NCBI GenBank assembly: GCA_013388895.1
Contig: JACAEK010000053.1
Coordinates: 1-55,108 of the forward strand
Source: Candidatus Bathyarchaeota archaeon
Lineage (GTDB): Archaea > Thermoproteota > Bathyarchaeia > Bathyarchaeales > Bathycorpusculaceae
Reading direction: 5' to 3'
Length of the DNA stretch: 55,108 nt
Positions within the stretch are counted from its first letter, which is position 1; each line of letters begins with the position of its first letter. Shown piece by piece: positions 16,270-24,488 of this stretch. The translations under genes and the position numbers were made by a program. The notes beneath the pieces were generated by a model that was not told where the DNA came from, searched no databases, and was given only the letters and a program-made list of their open reading frames with translations.

Positions 16270-17485
16270 GTCTCCACTTATTCCTCCGCTTCTCACGCTT
16301 AGGCTTAAACCTCTTCCCAGCAATGGGGGGAGGCTCAGCATACTTATCCTGAATCTCTTTGATTCGCTTTTCCAAATCAGCCTTCAACTCGTCGCCCATG
16401 TATTTGCCTCCGAAAGCGTCTATTCTTGCGGCTATACTCACTTTTCCAGCTAAAGCACGGGCGATTTTGCCTCTTTGCCATCTCTTGGCGTCATGCAAGT
16501 AAGTGTGTTGAAAAATCACTCCATGTTTAGGCGGCCTTGTCCCAGTTTTTAACGAGCGAAATAGCGCTTTTTCTGCGCCCAGAACTTGGATTGTGCTTGC
16601 TGGTCGTCTAGCCAAGTTCATTAAGCCTCCAGCCAATGCGATGAGGCGTGCGCCCAGCAGAGAACCAACCAAGGCTTTTGTGTTTGGGGCGACTTCTTCC
16701 ATAGTTTTGTCCAGATACTTTTCCATCGTCTGTCTTAATTCATGTAGGTTGAGGATGTCTTTGCATAGGGCTTGGATTTGTGTCAAATCTGCGTCGGATA
16801 GGTCTGCGCCCATTGATGTTTCAGCTGTTTTGACGATTTGTTCAGCCTTCGCCTTTGGAATTTCCTCTTCCATAAGCTTTTCAATTGTGAAGTTTTCTTT
16901 GCTTCCAAGTTCATGCACAAGACGCGCAAAAGTTTCATGCTTCTCTAATAAGCGGTCAAGTTCTGGAAAGTGAATTCCGTACCATTCTCGGATGCGACCC
17001 ACGAACAAGTTTATAGTTTTGTCTAAATCGTCTAAGGTTTGGATGGCTTGGGCAACTATCAAGTCTCTTTTTTCGACAGCGCCTTTTACTTTGAGTTTAG
17101 CCATTTCCAACGTGACGTTATGCGTCCATAATCTGAATTCATCAGCATTTCTAACAAAGCCTGTTTCAACGGCAAACCGTTCCATGTTGGAGCGAAACGT
17201 TTCACCTGCAGCAGATGATTTAGAAACTTCAACGTTCACGCCGAATTTCGCTTTAATTTCCTCTGCAAGGTTTGCATTTTCAAAGACAAAATTGTCATAG
17301 CCACTGTTCAGAAGTCTTTTAACTAGTTCTACGATTTCGTCTGCAATTTTTCCCGATTCGATTTTGTTCAGGTTTTTTGCTACTAACTGCGGGTTTTTAG
17401 GAAACAGAACCTTGTCTGCAAGCTTATTTTCTTCGTTGAAGGCAATTATGCCAAATGAGCATATGACTATGGTAGCTATCTTCAT
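16253..17485 (-). CDS. nop5: Nop5/Nop56-58 box C/D RNP core protein
   Basis: The scaffold of archaeal box C/D RNPs, bridging L7Ae-bound guide RNA and fibrillarin. The N-terminal domain contacts fibrillarin, then a long coiled coil occupies the middle. The NOP domain signature is ALAGGLMNLARRPASTIQVL, then GAEKALFRSL and KHGVIFQHTYL. The tail is strongly basic (FKPKREKRRNKWRR). The ATG at 17485 has GGGAG eight bases upstream. It is first in the operon with fibrillarin and the COG1395 gene; L7Ae is not in this window. Confidence 0.97.
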   Translation of the reverse strand: MKIATIVICSFGIIAFNEENKLADKVLFPKNPQLVAKNLNKIESGKIADEIVELVKRLLNSGYDNFVFENANLAEEIKAKFGVNVEVSKSSAAGETFRSNMERFAVETGFVRNADEFRLWTHNVTLEMAKLKVKGAVEKRDLIVAQAIQTLDDLDKTINLFVGRIREWYGIHFPELDRLLEKHETFARLVHELGSKENFTIEKLMEEEIPKAKAEQIVKTAETSMGADLSDADLTQIQALCKDILNLHELRQTMEKYLDKTMEEVAPNTKALVGSLLGARLIALAGGLMNLARRPASTIQVLGAEKALFRSLKTGTRPPKHGVIFQHTYLHDAKRWQRGKIARALAGKVSIAARIDAFGGKYMGDELKADLEKRIKEIQDKYAEPPPIAGKRFKPKREKRRNKWRRAGKG

Positions 17486-17647
17486 GTTCAAGTCTCCCTT
17501 ATCATTTAAATCATCAAGTGTCCAATTTACTATTCCATAGCTTTATCTTAATAAATAGTTGTTGCAACATCTGCCGGGTCTGCAAAAGTCTTAAGTGTGC
17601 AAAATCAGATATGGTAAATGTGATGGAAGAAAGGAGAGAGGGAGTCC

Positions 17648-17866
17648 ATGAGCAACCTAAGAGGTGTTGTTGAAAAGCTCAAATCGTTGGAGACTGAAAG
17701 AAGAAATCTTTTGCTGGAAATTGAGGAGCTGAAGAAGATGGCTGAATCTAAGACCAGAGCCTTAGAAAGCGAAATCGGCATGCTGCGCGAAGAAGTGAAA
17801 TCATTACGAGTATTGCTTGGCGCTGAAGAGACAGAACCAGAATTTAGCCCGAAAAAGAAGAAATAA
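17648..17866 (+). CDS. small coiled-coil protein
   Basis: A 72-residue protein made almost wholly of a coiled coil (two heptad-rich stretches of L/E/K) with an acidic then Lys-rich tail (SPKKKK). The ATG has a GGGAG ribosome site. The architecture (coiled coil plus basic end) is like the larger protein at 6735-7208, but there is no clear sequence similarity. It is divergent from nop5. Confidence 0.7.
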   Translation: MSNLRGVVEKLKSLETERRNLLLEIEELKKMAESKTRALESEIGMLREEVKSLRVLLGAEETEPEFSPKKKK

Positions 17867-17947
17867 CCATTTCCACCATTTAGCTTCTTATTGTTTAACG
17901 TCTGCCAGATTTTTCGTTGCTCTTCACAATCATAGATATAACAAAAC

Positions 17948-19072
17948 TTACGGAATTATTTCGCATCCGTTGTATTTCATAAACTGAAAATCGTTAATGC
18001 TTACCTTTCCGTTTTCAATGAGTCGTCTGATTCTCGGCACTTCACTCTCTACAGCATTTATCAAGTTTTTAACAGTGCTACACACTAGGCTGTATGCTTC
18101 CGTGTTCCATCTTTTAGTAACATTTGCATATAGGCAGCGTCCACCACAAATGCTATACGCATCGCATTTTGTGCATGGGTCGCTCACAAAAATCTTCTTC
18201 AACCCTAAAGGACATGTCTTGCTAATATGCCCCACATAGTAGTCTTTCATTCCCCACATAGTGGGACACGGAACAATGTAGCCGTCTGTTTGTATAGCGT
18301 AATTGGTCCATCCTCCTCCGCAACGAAGAAGACTTGACTCTTTACCTGACAGAAGCGACTCTGCAATGCCAAGAAAAGGATAAAGCCGCAAAACAGCACC
18401 ATTTTCTTCCATATAATCGACCCAGAATCTAGCAAGTTTGCGTATTCCTGGGTTATAGCTTTCTTCGCTCCAGCGTTTGAAATCTCGTCTTGCAAAATCG
18501 TTTCCCCAGAAACCCGCGTTTAGTTGCCAATGCACCGAAGAGAATGGAAATTCGCTATTAGTTACAAGCCATTTAACCTGTTTGTGGATATCTGTGTTTT
18601 CCATCACAGTCATTCTTGCAATCAATTCGCCTCCAAAACCGCGCTGCCTAATCCACTTCACATTTTCCATCACTTCCTTGAAACAGCCTTTGCCTCTATA
18701 AAAATCGGTCAATACTTCATCACCATCTAGAGAAACGAGAATAGTGTGGAAACGATTAACATATTCTGGCTCAAGCTTTTTCAAAAATAGTCCGTTTGTT
18801 TGAATCATGAAATACTTAGCCCTAACACAATCCATAATCTGCTTGATTTCTTCTATGCATAGAAGCGGTTCTCCACCATAAAACGTTAGCGCACAATCTG
18901 GGTCTTGACTGCAAAACTTGTCAAGCAAATCGATATCATAGCTTATCTTTTTGGGCAAAGAATACTCCACGTCAAAACCCAAGAAGTCCGTATCCATGTC
19001 TTCTAATGCTTCGCCATAGCAGTATCTACATTGCAGATTACATTCAGTCGTCAATATCACATGAAAGAACAT
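17948..19072 (-). CDS. radical SAM/SPASM peptide- or protein-maturation enzyme
   Basis: A 374-residue protein. The cluster motif CNLQCRYCYGE is at residues 11-21, then TFYGGEPLL, and MIQTNG. The C-terminal SPASM region has CGGG, CPTMW, CPLG and CTKCDAYSICGGRC. This resembles archaeal putative peptide-modifying enzymes of the AF1577/Mhun_1560 kind. No Cys-rich precursor was found in the adjacent gaps. The MFS gene ends 34 bases upstream, so the two form an operon that could make and export a modified peptide; that is inference. Confidence 0.88.
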   Translation of the reverse strand: MFFHVILTTECNLQCRYCYGEALEDMDTDFLGFDVEYSLPKKISYDIDLLDKFCSQDPDCALTFYGGEPLLCIEEIKQIMDCVRAKYFMIQTNGLFLKKLEPEYVNRFHTILVSLDGDEVLTDFYRGKGCFKEVMENVKWIRQRGFGGELIARMTVMENTDIHKQVKWLVTNSEFPFSSVHWQLNAGFWGNDFARRDFKRWSEESYNPGIRKLARFWVDYMEENGAVLRLYPFLGIAESLLSGKESSLLRCGGGWTNYAIQTDGYIVPCPTMWGMKDYYVGHISKTCPLGLKKIFVSDPCTKCDAYSICGGRCLYANVTKRWNTEAYSLVCSTVKNLINAVESEVPRIRRLIENGKVSINDFQFMKYNGCEIIP

Positions 19073-19106
19073 TTTTCTCTCTTGCGATAGGGTGAAAAAC
19101 TAGAAT

Positions 19107-20321
19107 TTAAGCATATTTTTGCTTGATTTTCTTTGCTTTATCAACATAAATTTTAAGCTCTCTTTCCTTAATGCTTTTTTCCGGCAAAGTTTCGGGAACA
19201 TACATGAGAGGAATTACTGCGACGAAAAGAAAAAAAGCTGCCAATGAAAAAGCGCTTGTTCTCGGAATCAAGGCTGTAAAAGGCGCTAGAATTGATGAGA
19301 CTATTCCAGTCAAGAAGTAAGGAACTTCACCGATGGCATAGGACTTTGGGACATGATGATAAGATATCTCACCCCATAACACAGCGACAAGCGTCACCCA
19401 AAGGATGCCCAGGGCTATGCCGTCCGCAAGGTAAAAGAAAAGCCATGAAAACCAAATTTCAGGAGCCAATCCTAGAATCGCATACGCCAAGCCTAAAGAG
19501 ACAAACCCAAAGGTAATCACGCGTTTTCGGCCAATCCAATCGCAAAATATGCCACTTATCAAGCCTGAAAAAGCAGCAACAGCGGGTTCTGTCAGCTTAA
19601 ATCTGTCTCGATATTCTCCGCCATAAAAAACTACTATGTTTGCTCCGAAGCCACTCACTAATGTGAACATAAACCATGTTGCAAAGTATAAAAGAAATGT
19701 TCGGTTAAGAAAACTGGTATATACTCTCTTATTTCTGCTGAAACCTTCAGAAGTTGTTAACTGTTCCGGGACTAGATTAAGAACAATAAGACTCCATCCT
19801 CTCCAAACTGCCAGAGCTGTGGCGTTCACCGCTAGATTTAGGCCTTGAAAAACCATTATGAAGGAGATTGCACTTATTACAGTTGCAAAAAATACTATTC
19901 CACTCATCTTTCCACGGTTTTGTGCTGGCGTAAGCTCTGTAAAATAGGTCAAAACTGTGGGCATTCCTACACCAAGAGAACTTCCCATGAAAACGGCAAC
20001 AGCTAGTTTTATTCCTAAAGGAGAATCTGACAAAAGTGCCGAAGTTGATGAAGACAACACACCAGCAAGTATCCACAGAAGAAAAAAACGCTTTTTGTGG
20101 GTATTGGTCAGTGAAAAAGAAGCCAAAACAGCAGAAACTATTATTGAAACTGAATATGTCAATTGAAGGCTTAAGCTTTCTAGGCTTCCCTCATTAAGAG
20201 CTTCGCTGATATTGTTTATAATTAAATTACAGAAAAAGTACCAAGAAAAAGCATTGAACAGGAGAGCAAAGGCAACTAGATAACTTGATTTGAAGTTGCG
20301 GATGCCGATTTTAGGAAGCAT
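19107..20321 (-). CDS. MFS transporter
   Basis: A 404-residue polytopic protein with about 12 hydrophobic segments. MFS features are the loop after TM4/5 (FTELTPAQNRGKMSGI) and the mirrored loop GIFCDWIGRKRVITFGF in the second half. The N-terminal half shows LTNTHKKRFFLLWILAG. The substrate is unknown. It is first in the operon with the SPASM enzyme. The ATG at 20321 follows AAGTGA; a TATA-like GTATAAATG lies upstream. Confidence 0.88.
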   Translation of the reverse strand: MLPKIGIRNFKSSYLVAFALLFNAFSWYFFCNLIINNISEALNEGSLESLSLQLTYSVSIIVSAVLASFSLTNTHKKRFFLLWILAGVLSSSTSALLSDSPLGIKLAVAVFMGSSLGVGMPTVLTYFTELTPAQNRGKMSGIVFFATVISAISFIMVFQGLNLAVNATALAVWRGWSLIVLNLVPEQLTTSEGFSRNKRVYTSFLNRTFLLYFATWFMFTLVSGFGANIVVFYGGEYRDRFKLTEPAVAAFSGLISGIFCDWIGRKRVITFGFVSLGLAYAILGLAPEIWFSWLFFYLADGIALGILWVTLVAVLWGEISYHHVPKSYAIGEVPYFLTGIVSSILAPFTALIPRTSAFSLAAFFLFVAVIPLMYVPETLPEKSIKERELKIYVDKAKKIKQKYA

Positions 20322-20410
20322 GGTTTTTCACTTTTACATTTATACATTCTTTACACTTTCAGATTAAGTTTAAGAGTTGATAATCCATATTGATGGTCAA
20401 TGTCTGAAAC

Positions 20411-20440
20411 TGTTCGTGTGACGAACAAAACGCTTAAATA
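20411..20440 (+). promoter_or_regulatory. promoter with palindromic operator ahead of a 20-residue ORF
   Basis: A perfect dyad TGTTCG-TGTGA-CGAACA spans 20411-20427, followed at once by a BRE/TATA-like AAAACGCTTAAATAAA (20427-20442). The TATA is at about 20433-20440, so transcription would start near 20463, about 20 bases before the ATG at 20484. Confidence 0.55.
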
Positions 20441-20483
20441 AAGTGTTCTACACATCTACAGTTGGAGCGAAGGGTGAAGGCTT

Positions 20484-20546
20484 ATGGCCAAGAAGAAGAA
20501 GGAACTTAAGGCTCCTCCAAGAGCATATTATGATTGGTTCACGTAG
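20484..20546 (+). CDS. tiny Lys-rich ORF, 20 residues, Trp near its C-terminus
   Basis: The ORF starts MAKKKKELK and ends YYDWFT. It has a ribosome site (GGTGA, six bases spacing), a strong TATA-like box and a palindrome upstream, which together make translation plausible although the ORF is tiny. Its 3' end overlaps by eight bases the 3' end of the convergent prenyl-synthase-like gene. Trp is third from the end, the same place as the prenylated Trp in the Bacillus subtilis ComX pheromone. No function is assigned; it could also be a leader peptide or chance. Confidence 0.4.
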   Translation: MAKKKKELKAPPRAYYDWFT

Positions 20547-21579
20547 ATGAGAGGATTGCCTTCCAATCTTTTGGAGTTATAAGTAGCGAAGCAGTTAACA
20601 GCCGAAGTTCATGTTTTTCGCCTTTTAACATTTGCAGTTGGGCGTTTGCTTCGTTAACTATTTTTGAGATTAAATCCGCGACATATTTGATTCCTTGTGA
20701 TTTATCTACAACTTTTGAAATTTCCCACAGATCTGCCTTTGATAATTTTTTCTCCGAGATTGCCGAGGTAAGTGTGGCTTTTGATTTCGATCTTTGCATT
20801 GCGTAGTTTAGGGGCAGTGGTAGTGATTCGTATCGTATTCTATGGAGTAGTACATTAGGTTCCAACATGTCTACTAGTTCGTTTCTCAAGATTGAAGCTG
20901 TGCCTAAAAGCCTGCCATATGCGCCTAACGCTTCAATCTCGCTTTCTGAACCGTTTCCCAGTATTCCGCCGATGCGTGTGATTGTTTCCAGTTCAGAGGC
21001 TCTCATTTTGATTTTGGCAAGGCTTTCCTGAAGTGTTGTGTCCATTTTTTTGCGGGATTGAAGTTCTGAGATTTCGCTTTCTGCTTGTTCGAACCAAAAT
21101 TTGTCGATTGTTTGGAGGATTTTTGTAGTTATTTGTTGAGATATGCTTAATTCAGCGTTTTTGCGCATTAGCGTGAAGGCTTTAAACATGAGTATGTCGC
21201 TTATGATTAGGGAGATTTCTTTGCCAAATTTTCCGAAAAGTGTTGGACGCTTATTTCTTGTTTTTAGGTTGTCTATTATGTCGTCGTGTATTCCTATGGC
21301 TTTGGCTAGCATCGTGAATGACGCACCGCACGGAATTGTAGTCTCTAGTTTACCGCCTACGGCTTTGCAGCAGAGAGAAAGGATTGTTGGTCTGAAATAA
21401 TCTGGGAGTTCTGCAGCGTAATTTAGTGCCTCTTTAAGTTGAGGATTATGGGTTTCCTGTTGTAGCAAAGTTTGTTTGGCGAGGTTCCAGCCTTTTGCGC
21501 CTTCTTTTTTCATCATTTTTTTTGTTTCTTGAAGTAGTGTTTCGCTGTTGAATTCAGTTTTTCCTATGATTTTCTTCAT
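20539..21579 (-). CDS. divergent trans-isoprenyl diphosphate synthase-like protein
   Basis: A 346-residue protein with the polyprenyl synthetase fold pattern: FRPTILSLCCKAVGG, the first Asp-rich motif IHDDIIDN, and GRLLGTASILRNELVDML where the second DDxxD should be. That second motif reads NELVD, so one magnesium site is degenerate, and the expected K-G-K-TLPL stretch is RIRYESLPLPL. It may therefore not be a normal chain-elongating GGPP/FPP synthase. The PadR gene lies 63 bases upstream on the same strand. Alternatives are a non-catalytic partner subunit or a prenyltransferase with another acceptor. Confidence 0.78.
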   Translation of the reverse strand: MKKIIGKTEFNSETLLQETKKMMKKEGAKGWNLAKQTLLQQETHNPQLKEALNYAAELPDYFRPTILSLCCKAVGGKLETTIPCGASFTMLAKAIGIHDDIIDNLKTRNKRPTLFGKFGKEISLIISDILMFKAFTLMRKNAELSISQQITTKILQTIDKFWFEQAESEISELQSRKKMDTTLQESLAKIKMRASELETITRIGGILGNGSESEIEALGAYGRLLGTASILRNELVDMLEPNVLLHRIRYESLPLPLNYAMQRSKSKATLTSAISEKKLSKADLWEISKVVDKSQGIKYVADLISKIVNEANAQLQMLKGEKHELRLLTASLLITPKDWKAILSST

Positions 21580-21642
21580 CGAAATCCCTGTCTAAAAAAG
21601 GCTTGAATTTATGGATCAGTTATTATTGAAATGAGTGTGCTT

Positions 21643-21963
21643 TTATGTTTTGTTTTGTATTTGTTCTTTTAGTACGTTGGCGTATGTTTCTATGTATTGT
21701 TTTCCTTTGTTTGTTATGGTGTAGACTTTTCGTGTTCTTCCGCCTTGTTGTTGTTTTTGGCTTGCTAGGAAGCCTTCAGTTTCTAGGCTGTTGAGAAGTG
21801 GGTATAGGGCTCCGTGTCTTAGTCTAACGTCAAAGTTTGTTTCTACTTCCTTTTTTATCCTGTATCCCCACATGGGTTGAGCTCGGATGAGCCTTAAAAT
21901 TTGGATGTCGAGCAGGTTTCTGATTATGCGTTGTACAATTTCTTTTTTGAAACTTTCCGTCAT
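21643..21963 (-). CDS. PadR-family transcriptional regulator (1)
   Basis: A 106-residue winged-helix protein: LLDIQILRLIRAQPMWGYRIKKEV, RHGALYPLLNSLETEGFL, then a basic wing QQQGGRTRKVYTIT and C-terminal dimerisation helix. PadR proteins commonly repress transporter or membrane-stress genes and are released by ligands. It is probably in one transcript with the prenyl-synthase-like gene. A TATA-like ATCTAAATAAG lies about 50 bases upstream on the minus strand. Confidence 0.92.
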   Translation of the reverse strand: MTESFKKEIVQRIIRNLLDIQILRLIRAQPMWGYRIKKEVETNFDVRLRHGALYPLLNSLETEGFLASQKQQQGGRTRKVYTITNKGKQYIETYANVLKEQIQNKT

Positions 21964-22044
21964 TTTTTCACGTTCTAGATGTGTTCTATTTTGTACTGGT
22001 TCAGGTTTTGGCTTATTTAGATTATGTATGATTTGGAATATTTG

Positions 22045-22064
22045 GGTATGCTTCGGTATGCTTC
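22045..22064. repeat. tandem direct repeat between the two PadR genes
   Basis: GGTATGCTTC occurs twice head to tail (22045-22054 and 22055-22064), a one-helical-turn period, in the divergent promoter region. It may be a regulator site. Confidence 0.45.
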
Positions 22065-22108
22065 TTTATGTTTGGGATAAGTGTGAACCTTTATATTTTC
22101 GTTTAGGC

Positions 22109-22146
22109 ATTATAAAGACTTGAGATATGTCTGGAAAAGGACATAT
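22109..22146 (+). promoter_or_regulatory. PadR promoter with dyad operator
   Basis: A TATA box, CATTATAAAG (22109-22118), is followed by a perfect inverted repeat ATATGTC-N8-GACATAT at 22125-22146 that would cover the transcription start. Known PadR operators have ATGT...ACAT arms, so autorepression by the downstream PadR protein is likely. Confidence 0.6.
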
Positions 22147-22200
22147 TGTATCCACGTATAACAAAAGAACTGTTAAACATAAATACAGAAGGGAAACAAA

Positions 22201-22617
22201 ATGGTAAACAATTCAAAAGAAGTTCAAGTCAAATTAATGAAAGGACTCCTAGACCTAATCATACTCCAATTCCTAAGCTCAACACCTATGCACGGCTACC
22301 AAATAATCACAAAAATCCGCAGAAGCTTCGGCGTATATTTTGGACCAAGCACCATTTATCCGCTTCTAAATACCTTAGAAAAGAAGAATTACGTAAAAAG
22401 CGAGTGGAACATGAACAGCGAACGTCCACGAAAAGTCTACAACCTAACAAATGAAGGTCGAAACCTACTGAACTTCACAGAAGACTCGCTGAACTTTATA
22501 TGCAGAAAAATCGGCACGCCAGGCGTATCAAAAAACGATCTGCTAGAAAATAATGGTCCACAACACGCTCTGCGTCCTCTGCTGAAGAAAATGGAAGAAT
22601 CAAAGACACTGATCTAG
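22201..22617 (+). CDS. PadR-family transcriptional regulator (2)
   Basis: A 138-residue protein with the PadR winged helix (LLDLIILQFLSSTPMHGYQI, FGPSTIYPLLNTLEKKNYVKSEW, SERPRKVYNLTNEGRNLL) and a longer C-terminal helical region than PadR (1). The two PadR genes are divergent from a shared 237-base regulatory gap. GAAGGGA is five bases before the ATG. The operator over its own start site suggests negative autoregulation. Confidence 0.92.
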   Translation: MVNNSKEVQVKLMKGLLDLIILQFLSSTPMHGYQIITKIRRSFGVYFGPSTIYPLLNTLEKKNYVKSEWNMNSERPRKVYNLTNEGRNLLNFTEDSLNFICRKIGTPGVSKNDLLENNGPQHALRPLLKKMEESKTLI

Positions 22618-22670
22618 CCCACAATTTCCCTACATCTTCTAAACCCGTAACAATTACCACATCCAAAAGG

Positions 22671-22814
22671 TTACTTTACAAATTTCGTTGGATGTCTTTT
22701 GAATCTCTTTTTGCAGGTCACGCTACAGAAATGGTATGTCTCGCCATCATAGGTTATCTTGAACTTAGCTGTCTTTTCGTCAAGGATAACGCCGCACACA
22801 GGATCTGTAGGCAT
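22671..22814 (-). CDS. YHS-domain small metal-binding protein
   Basis: A 47-residue protein that is essentially one YHS domain: DPVCGVILDEKTAKFKI, then YDGETYHFCSVTCKKRF and a basic end. The spacing Cys-(22)-Cys-(3)-Cys is typical of YHS/TRASH-like modules that bind copper or other metals. It would act as a metal chaperone or sensor fragment. GAGGT lies 12 bases before the ATG. Divergent from the ParB-like gene. Confidence 0.8.
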   Translation of the reverse strand: MPTDPVCGVILDEKTAKFKITYDGETYHFCSVTCKKRFKRHPTKFVK

Positions 22815-22952
22815 TATTCAGTCTTAACCTCACGTTAGAGTGTATATTCTGCTTATTATGGTTAGTGGTAAGCGGAGAAGGACTGTGAAATAAAACTTTT
22901 TGAACAGAATTGATTTATTTGTTTTCTTATACGCTATGGTAATGTGAATTTC

Positions 22953-23405
22953 ATGACTAAGACATTCATGATGAAGCTCAGCAAGCTGCAACCGAGCCAA
23001 TTATACATTAGTTCAGAAAAACTAGCTGAAGTAATGAAAACCTTCGATTCTGCAAACCCTGAGATAATTGAACCTATACCAATCAAGCAACTTGGAAATG
23101 AGCTAATCTTCGTAGATGGTCACACTAGGGCTTTTGCTGCTTTTCTGCATAATTTTTCCGAAGTCCCTGTATACTGGGAAGATGAGGAACTTGATTGGGA
23201 TGCTTACGAAATCTGCGTGGCATGGTGCAAGAAAGAGAGAATTCATACGATAGCGGATCTCAAGAACAAAGTTGTGTCCCAGAAAGATTATGAAATATTG
23301 TGGTATAGGCGCTGCGAAGAAATGCAACAAAATTTGGCAAAGAGACAGCAAAAAGAAGGAAACATGACCAACCATAAAAATTTTGATTGCACCGAGCAGT
23401 TGTAA
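22953..23405 (+). CDS. ParB-like nuclease-fold protein
   Basis: About 150 residues. The N-terminal half has the ParB/sulfiredoxin pattern: KLQPSQLYIS, EPIPIKQLGNELIFVDGHTRAFAAF. The GHTRA motif is the nucleotide-binding/catalytic signature of this fold. The C-terminal half is helical and charged, without a recognisable DNA-binding helix-turn-helix. The ATG at 22953 is close to the expected start of transcription (TATA-like CTTATACGC at 22926), so it may be leaderless; GTG at 22944 is possible. Function is unknown. Confidence 0.68.
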   Translation: MTKTFMMKLSKLQPSQLYISSEKLAEVMKTFDSANPEIIEPIPIKQLGNELIFVDGHTRAFAAFLHNFSEVPVYWEDEELDWDAYEICVAWCKKERIHTIADLKNKVVSQKDYEILWYRRCEEMQQNLAKRQQKEGNMTNHKNFDCTEQL

Positions 23406-23497
23406 GAAAATTGGCAATGAGAATTATCTACCCCACTGTTGTTGTGATGATAAATCTTTTTTAACCGCTTCACAATTGTTATTTGCTTCGTTAGGTC

Positions 23498-24466
23498 ATG
23501 GACATGCCTTCAATAATTCAGATTTCAAATCTTACAAAAAAATTCGGTAACATTGTGGCAGTTGACCACCTAGATTTGGAAGTTGAAGATGGCGAAATTC
23601 TTGGACTTCTCGGACCTAACGGTGCAGGAAAAACCACCACTATCCTTATGCTTGCAACTGTTATTAGACCGACAGAAGGCACAGCCACAGTCGGCGGCTT
23701 CGACATACGCAAAAATCCGGAGAAAGTGCGGGAGCTTTTCGGCATAGTTTTTCAAGAGCCTAAAATGCTATGGGTTAGCACACCGTGGGACATAGTGAAT
23801 TGGCACGCTAAAGTCTGTGGATTGTCAACAGAAGAGAGAAAACGTAGGGTTAAGGAAGTTTTAGAATCCTTGGATATGTGGGAGCACCGCCGCAAAAATG
23901 TTCATGCGCTTTCAGGTGGCATGCGCAAGCGGGTTGAATTGGCCAAAGTTTTGGTGCAGAGGCCCAAAATTGCGATTGTCGATGAGCCAACTGCTCAGAT
24001 AGATGTTGTTGGCAAACATAGGGTATGGAACATGCTTCGTAGGCTTCGTGATGAAGGAAGCACTCTTATTCTTGCTACAAACGAGCTTTATGAGGCTGAC
24101 GAGCTTTCGGACCGCGTGGCTATAATGCACCGGGGTAAGTTGCTTGTATGCGACACGCCGAAAACGCTCAAAGATAGCATTGTGGGCGGTGACATTGTAG
24201 AGATTCAACTTGAAAACGATGCGTCAGCCAAAATCGTTGAAGAACTCAAAAACTTCAAAGAAGTGGTCAACATCTTACAAGTTAAACCTTGTATCTTACG
24301 CTTGTACCTGAACAAAGTTGAGGAAGTAGTTCCGAAAATTATGAATACGCTTGTGAAGAAAAATGTTCCAGTAACGTCTATTCATATGAGTGAGCCAAGC
24401 CTCGACGACGTGTTTGCCCATTATACTGGCTTAACCATAGAAGAGGCGCAAAAAAGCGGAGAGTGA
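23498..24466 (+). CDS. ABC transporter ATP-binding protein (DrrA/Ccm-like exporter)
   Basis: A 322-residue ATPase: Walker A GPNGAGKTTT, Q-loop VFQEP, signature ALSGGMRKRVELAKVL, Walker B KIAIVDEPTAQID. The switch position that is normally His reads Asn (LILATNELYEADEL). A C-terminal extension of about 100 residues (IVEIQLENDASAKIVEEL) is typical of DrrA-type exporters. It is the first gene of a three-gene unit with two membrane permeases. The substrate is unknown. Confidence 0.95.
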   Translation: MDMPSIIQISNLTKKFGNIVAVDHLDLEVEDGEILGLLGPNGAGKTTTILMLATVIRPTEGTATVGGFDIRKNPEKVRELFGIVFQEPKMLWVSTPWDIVNWHAKVCGLSTEERKRRVKEVLESLDMWEHRRKNVHALSGGMRKRVELAKVLVQRPKIAIVDEPTAQIDVVGKHRVWNMLRRLRDEGSTLILATNELYEADELSDRVAIMHRGKLLVCDTPKTLKDSIVGGDIVEIQLENDASAKIVEELKNFKEVVNILQVKPCILRLYLNKVEEVVPKIMNTLVKKNVPVTSIHMSEPSLDDVFAHYTGLTIEEAQKSGE

Positions 24467-24488
24467 GCTTAAGACGAATAAGCTTTTT

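Noticed and set aside
16253-16341. N-terminal extension of fibrillarin up to 16341
   Set aside because: That segment is nop5 coding sequence; GTG at 16269 has a ribosome site and gives the family length.
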